From the NCBI RefSeq assembly GCF_021390495.1, contig NZ_JAJEJP010000002.1:1736001-1800000 (forward strand): a DNA stretch of 64,000 bases, read 5' to 3'. Under the pieces are notes generated by a model. That model was not told the DNA's origin. It made no database searches and was given only the letters and a program-made list of their open reading frames with translations. The translations under genes and the position numbers were made by a program. Below, one piece after another: positions 62,430 through 64,000 of this stretch. Positions within the stretch are counted from its first letter, which is position 1; the number at the start of each line of letters is the position of its first letter. The DNA comes from Paraburkholderia sp. ZP32-5. GTDB lineage: Bacteria; Pseudomonadota; Gammaproteobacteria; Burkholderiales; Burkholderiaceae.

Positions 62430-63263
62430 ATGGAGATCCCCTTTCTTAAAATGCACGCAAACGGAGACGATTTCGCCATCGTCGATCTACGTGGACAAGA
62501 GAACTTTATCGATGGCATGCTTGCCCGGCAGCTTGGCGATCGTAACCGGGGGATCGGATTCAATCAGCTCGCGATGCTGTCAGACTGTGACGACGCGGTT
62601 GCACGGCTTACTTTCTGGAACGCAGACGGCTCGACACTAGATACTTGTGGAAGCGCAACGCGAGGCGTCGCGTGGAAGCTGATGCGGGGCGCCGGATCTT
62701 CTTCGGTTGTTGTTAAGACCAACCGCGGGCTGCTAACGTGTTTAGAAGAGAACGACCTGATATCAGTAGAGATGGGTGTACCCCTCACGGAATGGCAGGA
62801 TGTACCGATCTCGGAAGATATCGATACGCTGACGCTTCCCTTACCCGGTACTCCAAGCGCTTGCAGTATGGGAAATCCTCACTGCACGTTCTTCGTCGAT
62901 AATCTTGAGGAAATAGACTTGGAGGTGTTCGGCCCGAAGTTTGAAACTCATCTGTTGTTTCCGCTAAAGACCAATGTCCATGTTGTTCAGATCATCGACC
63001 GCGCTCGAATTCGGCTGCGTATCTGGGAGCGTGGTGGCGGCATCCCGTTGGGTTCAGGGTCATGTTCGTGCGGCGCCGTCGTGAACGGGATCAGGCGCGG
63101 CCTGCTTGAAAACGCCGTCCAGGTTGAATGCGACGGTGGGAAAGTTACGGTACGGTGGGACGGGATCGGGAGCGTGTTTCTCACCGGGCCGGTTGAGCCA
63201 AGCTTTGAGGCCATCTGGGTTGGCGTGATTGGGCCAAAACATATTCCCGGTAACAGGAAGTGA
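62430..63263 (+). CDS. Diaminopimelate-epimerase-fold paralogue with altered catalytic pair
   Basis: 277 aa. DapF-like two-domain fold: KMHANGDDFAIVDL (DapF GNDF becomes GDDF), first catalytic Cys kept as Cys73 (DTCGSATRG), substrate Asn-containing GNPHC and TNVHVVQI, and ERG at 200-202. The second catalytic Cys of DapF (LACGTG) aligns with Ser209 (LGSGSCSC). The CGN anion hole is CGSA. Real DapF activity is therefore doubtful; it may be another amino-acid isomerase or dehydratase of the family. Weak ribosome site; start fixed by homology. Same strand as LysR. Confidence 0.85.
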   Translation: MEIPFLKMHANGDDFAIVDLRGQENFIDGMLARQLGDRNRGIGFNQLAMLSDCDDAVARLTFWNADGSTLDTCGSATRGVAWKLMRGAGSSSVVVKTNRGLLTCLEENDLISVEMGVPLTEWQDVPISEDIDTLTLPLPGTPSACSMGNPHCTFFVDNLEEIDLEVFGPKFETHLLFPLKTNVHVVQIIDRARIRLRIWERGGGIPLGSGSCSCGAVVNGIRRGLLENAVQVECDGGKVTVRWDGIGSVFLTGPVEPSFEAIWVGVIGPKHIPGNRK

Positions 63264-63841
63264 AATCCATTCATCATTGAAGATGAAGTACTGCCATCTT
63301 CCAGATCGCTGCGAGCGTGAGTGGCGTACGTCATCTGAATTCAGGAAGGCAACATGCTCGGATCGGGAAATCTACCTTTCGACCCGATGCAGGCATTGCT
63401 CGCCATAGTGACCAGAATCGGCAATGCAGACGCCCACAATCCCTATCCAAGAGAAGGCGCTACCTTTGCGCAGACGGTCGACTAGCCGTTGAGCATGCGC
63501 TGGCACGACGTGCTCTGCATAGTTGCGGTCTTTCCAGTCCCCACGGCACGTCGTACCACGCATGGACAGTCAAACCGCCTCCCGCTTTGCCAACCACCTC
63601 TCGATCTCCTGCGGCATCAGGCGACGCGTGCGTCCAAAGAGAACCACGGATTGGGTTCGTTCCTAGACATGCAGAAAAAATTTCCCGAGGTAATTGCAGT
63701 TGCAATTCTGTGCTGCCACGATACAATGCCCGTCGAAACTGTTGCAGTTGCAATCGTCGTGAATCGATTTTTTTTGCGCACATATATATAGCTTTCTCAG
63801 CAATCCGTGCGACAGAACTACCTGCAATCCTATTCAGGAGA
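63264..63841. other. Intergenic/decayed region near window end
   Basis: 578 bp. A short minus-strand segment (about 63560-63625) reads RRLMPQEIERWLAKREAV and stops; its family is unknown. Paired TTGCA dyads lie at 63693-63754. No intact gene. Confidence 0.5.
63693..63754. promoter_or_regulatory. Two TTGCA-GT-TGCAA dyads
   Basis: TTGCAGTTGCAAT occurs at 63694-63706 and 63742-63754, 48 bp apart; each contains perfect TTGCA/TGCAA arms. Regulator and target unknown. Confidence 0.5.
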
Positions 63842-64000
63842 CACGCCAATGGACTCCATCGTTGATCGTCGCTCTGTATCCCGAACATGACAGTGATGGC
63901 CGCATCGAACGAAAATGAATGTCGCCAGATGCTATACACGGCTTTACAACACGCAGGTCCCACTGCCGCTCGTTATCCACGGGGTGCAGGCCCCGGCGTC
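63842..64000 (+). pseudogene. 1-deoxy-D-xylulose-5-phosphate synthase fragment
   Basis: From 63866 the frame reads [20 protein letters not shown] then [20 protein letters not shown] up to the window end, matching the DXS pyrimidine-domain stretch (LRCIPNM.VMAPSDENE.R.ML.T.....GP..VRYPRG). The codons before it (HANGLHR, equivalent to THAG-FDL) are interrupted by TGA at 63863-63865, and no upstream DXS domain is present. A remnant whose 3' part may continue beyond the window. Confidence 0.75.

Overview
The window looks like chromosomal DNA of a soil or plant-associated member of the Burkholderiaceae, most likely Paraburkholderia or Burkholderia. The evidence is the high GC content, Burkholderia-type porins, a DUF-rich gene complement, catabolic operons with divergent LysR/GntR/LacI regulators, and the protein sequences themselves (mmsA, gltA, siaABCD). 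I saw no rRNA, tRNA or CRISPR array.

Layout. (1) 1-2.5 kb: the 5' part of mmsA with a divergent LysR regulator. (2) 2.5-10.2 kb: an accessory stretch holding arsD-arsA (ArsA is internally deleted), a Met-rich secreted protein, an AhpD-like protein, and a sulfide/persulfide module (BigR-type ArsR regulator, two YeeE/YedE proteins, a TauE exporter remnant, a persulfide dioxygenase-like MBL enzyme). Decayed fragments follow (LIV-binding protein, aldo/keto reductase). (3) 10.2-23.5 kb: mostly housekeeping or solitary genes: DUF4410, NUDIX, an orphan HipB-type regulator with a 22-codon hipA stub, a glycogen-debranching-like glucosidase, gltA, two alpha/beta hydrolases, an MreB paralogue, a DHA2 drug exporter and an AraC regulator. 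(4) 23.6-29.6 kb: a porin - secreted hydrolase - MFS - cytoplasmic hydrolase operon under a divergent LysR, which reads like an outer-membrane-to-cytoplasm route for one ester or amide substrate. (5) 29.7-42.5 kb: an aromatic meta-cleavage cluster for an aminohydroxybenzoate. It has an HAAO-like ring-cleavage dioxygenase, a dihydroxyphthalate-decarboxylase-like protein, a semialdehyde dehydrogenase, a RidA-type aminomuconate deaminase, tautomerase, decarboxylase, hydratase, aldolase and acylating acetaldehyde dehydrogenase, plus an MHS transporter, a GntR regulator and paired ATCGAT operators at three promoters. (6) 42.8-49.8 kb: LysR, siaDCBA (a c-di-GMP biofilm module), formamidase. (7) 50-55.2 kb: MFS - enolase paralogue - APH-fold kinase operon with a divergent LacI regulator. 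(8) 55.2-64 kb: chemoreceptor, IS5 remnant, LysE exporter, tartrate-dehydratase-like enzyme, lipocalin-like protein, hydrolase, LysR plus DapF-like epimerase, and a dxs fragment at the edge.

The best candidates for undescribed biology are: the kinase/enolase operon, whose enolase lacks an active-site His; the aminohydroxybenzoate cluster, which has no ACMSD-type decarboxylase; the two-hydrolase transport operon; the DapF paralogue with Cys replaced by Ser; and a roughly 120-150 bp intergenic repeat present in three copies. All functions are inferred from reading the sequence. No database search was run.
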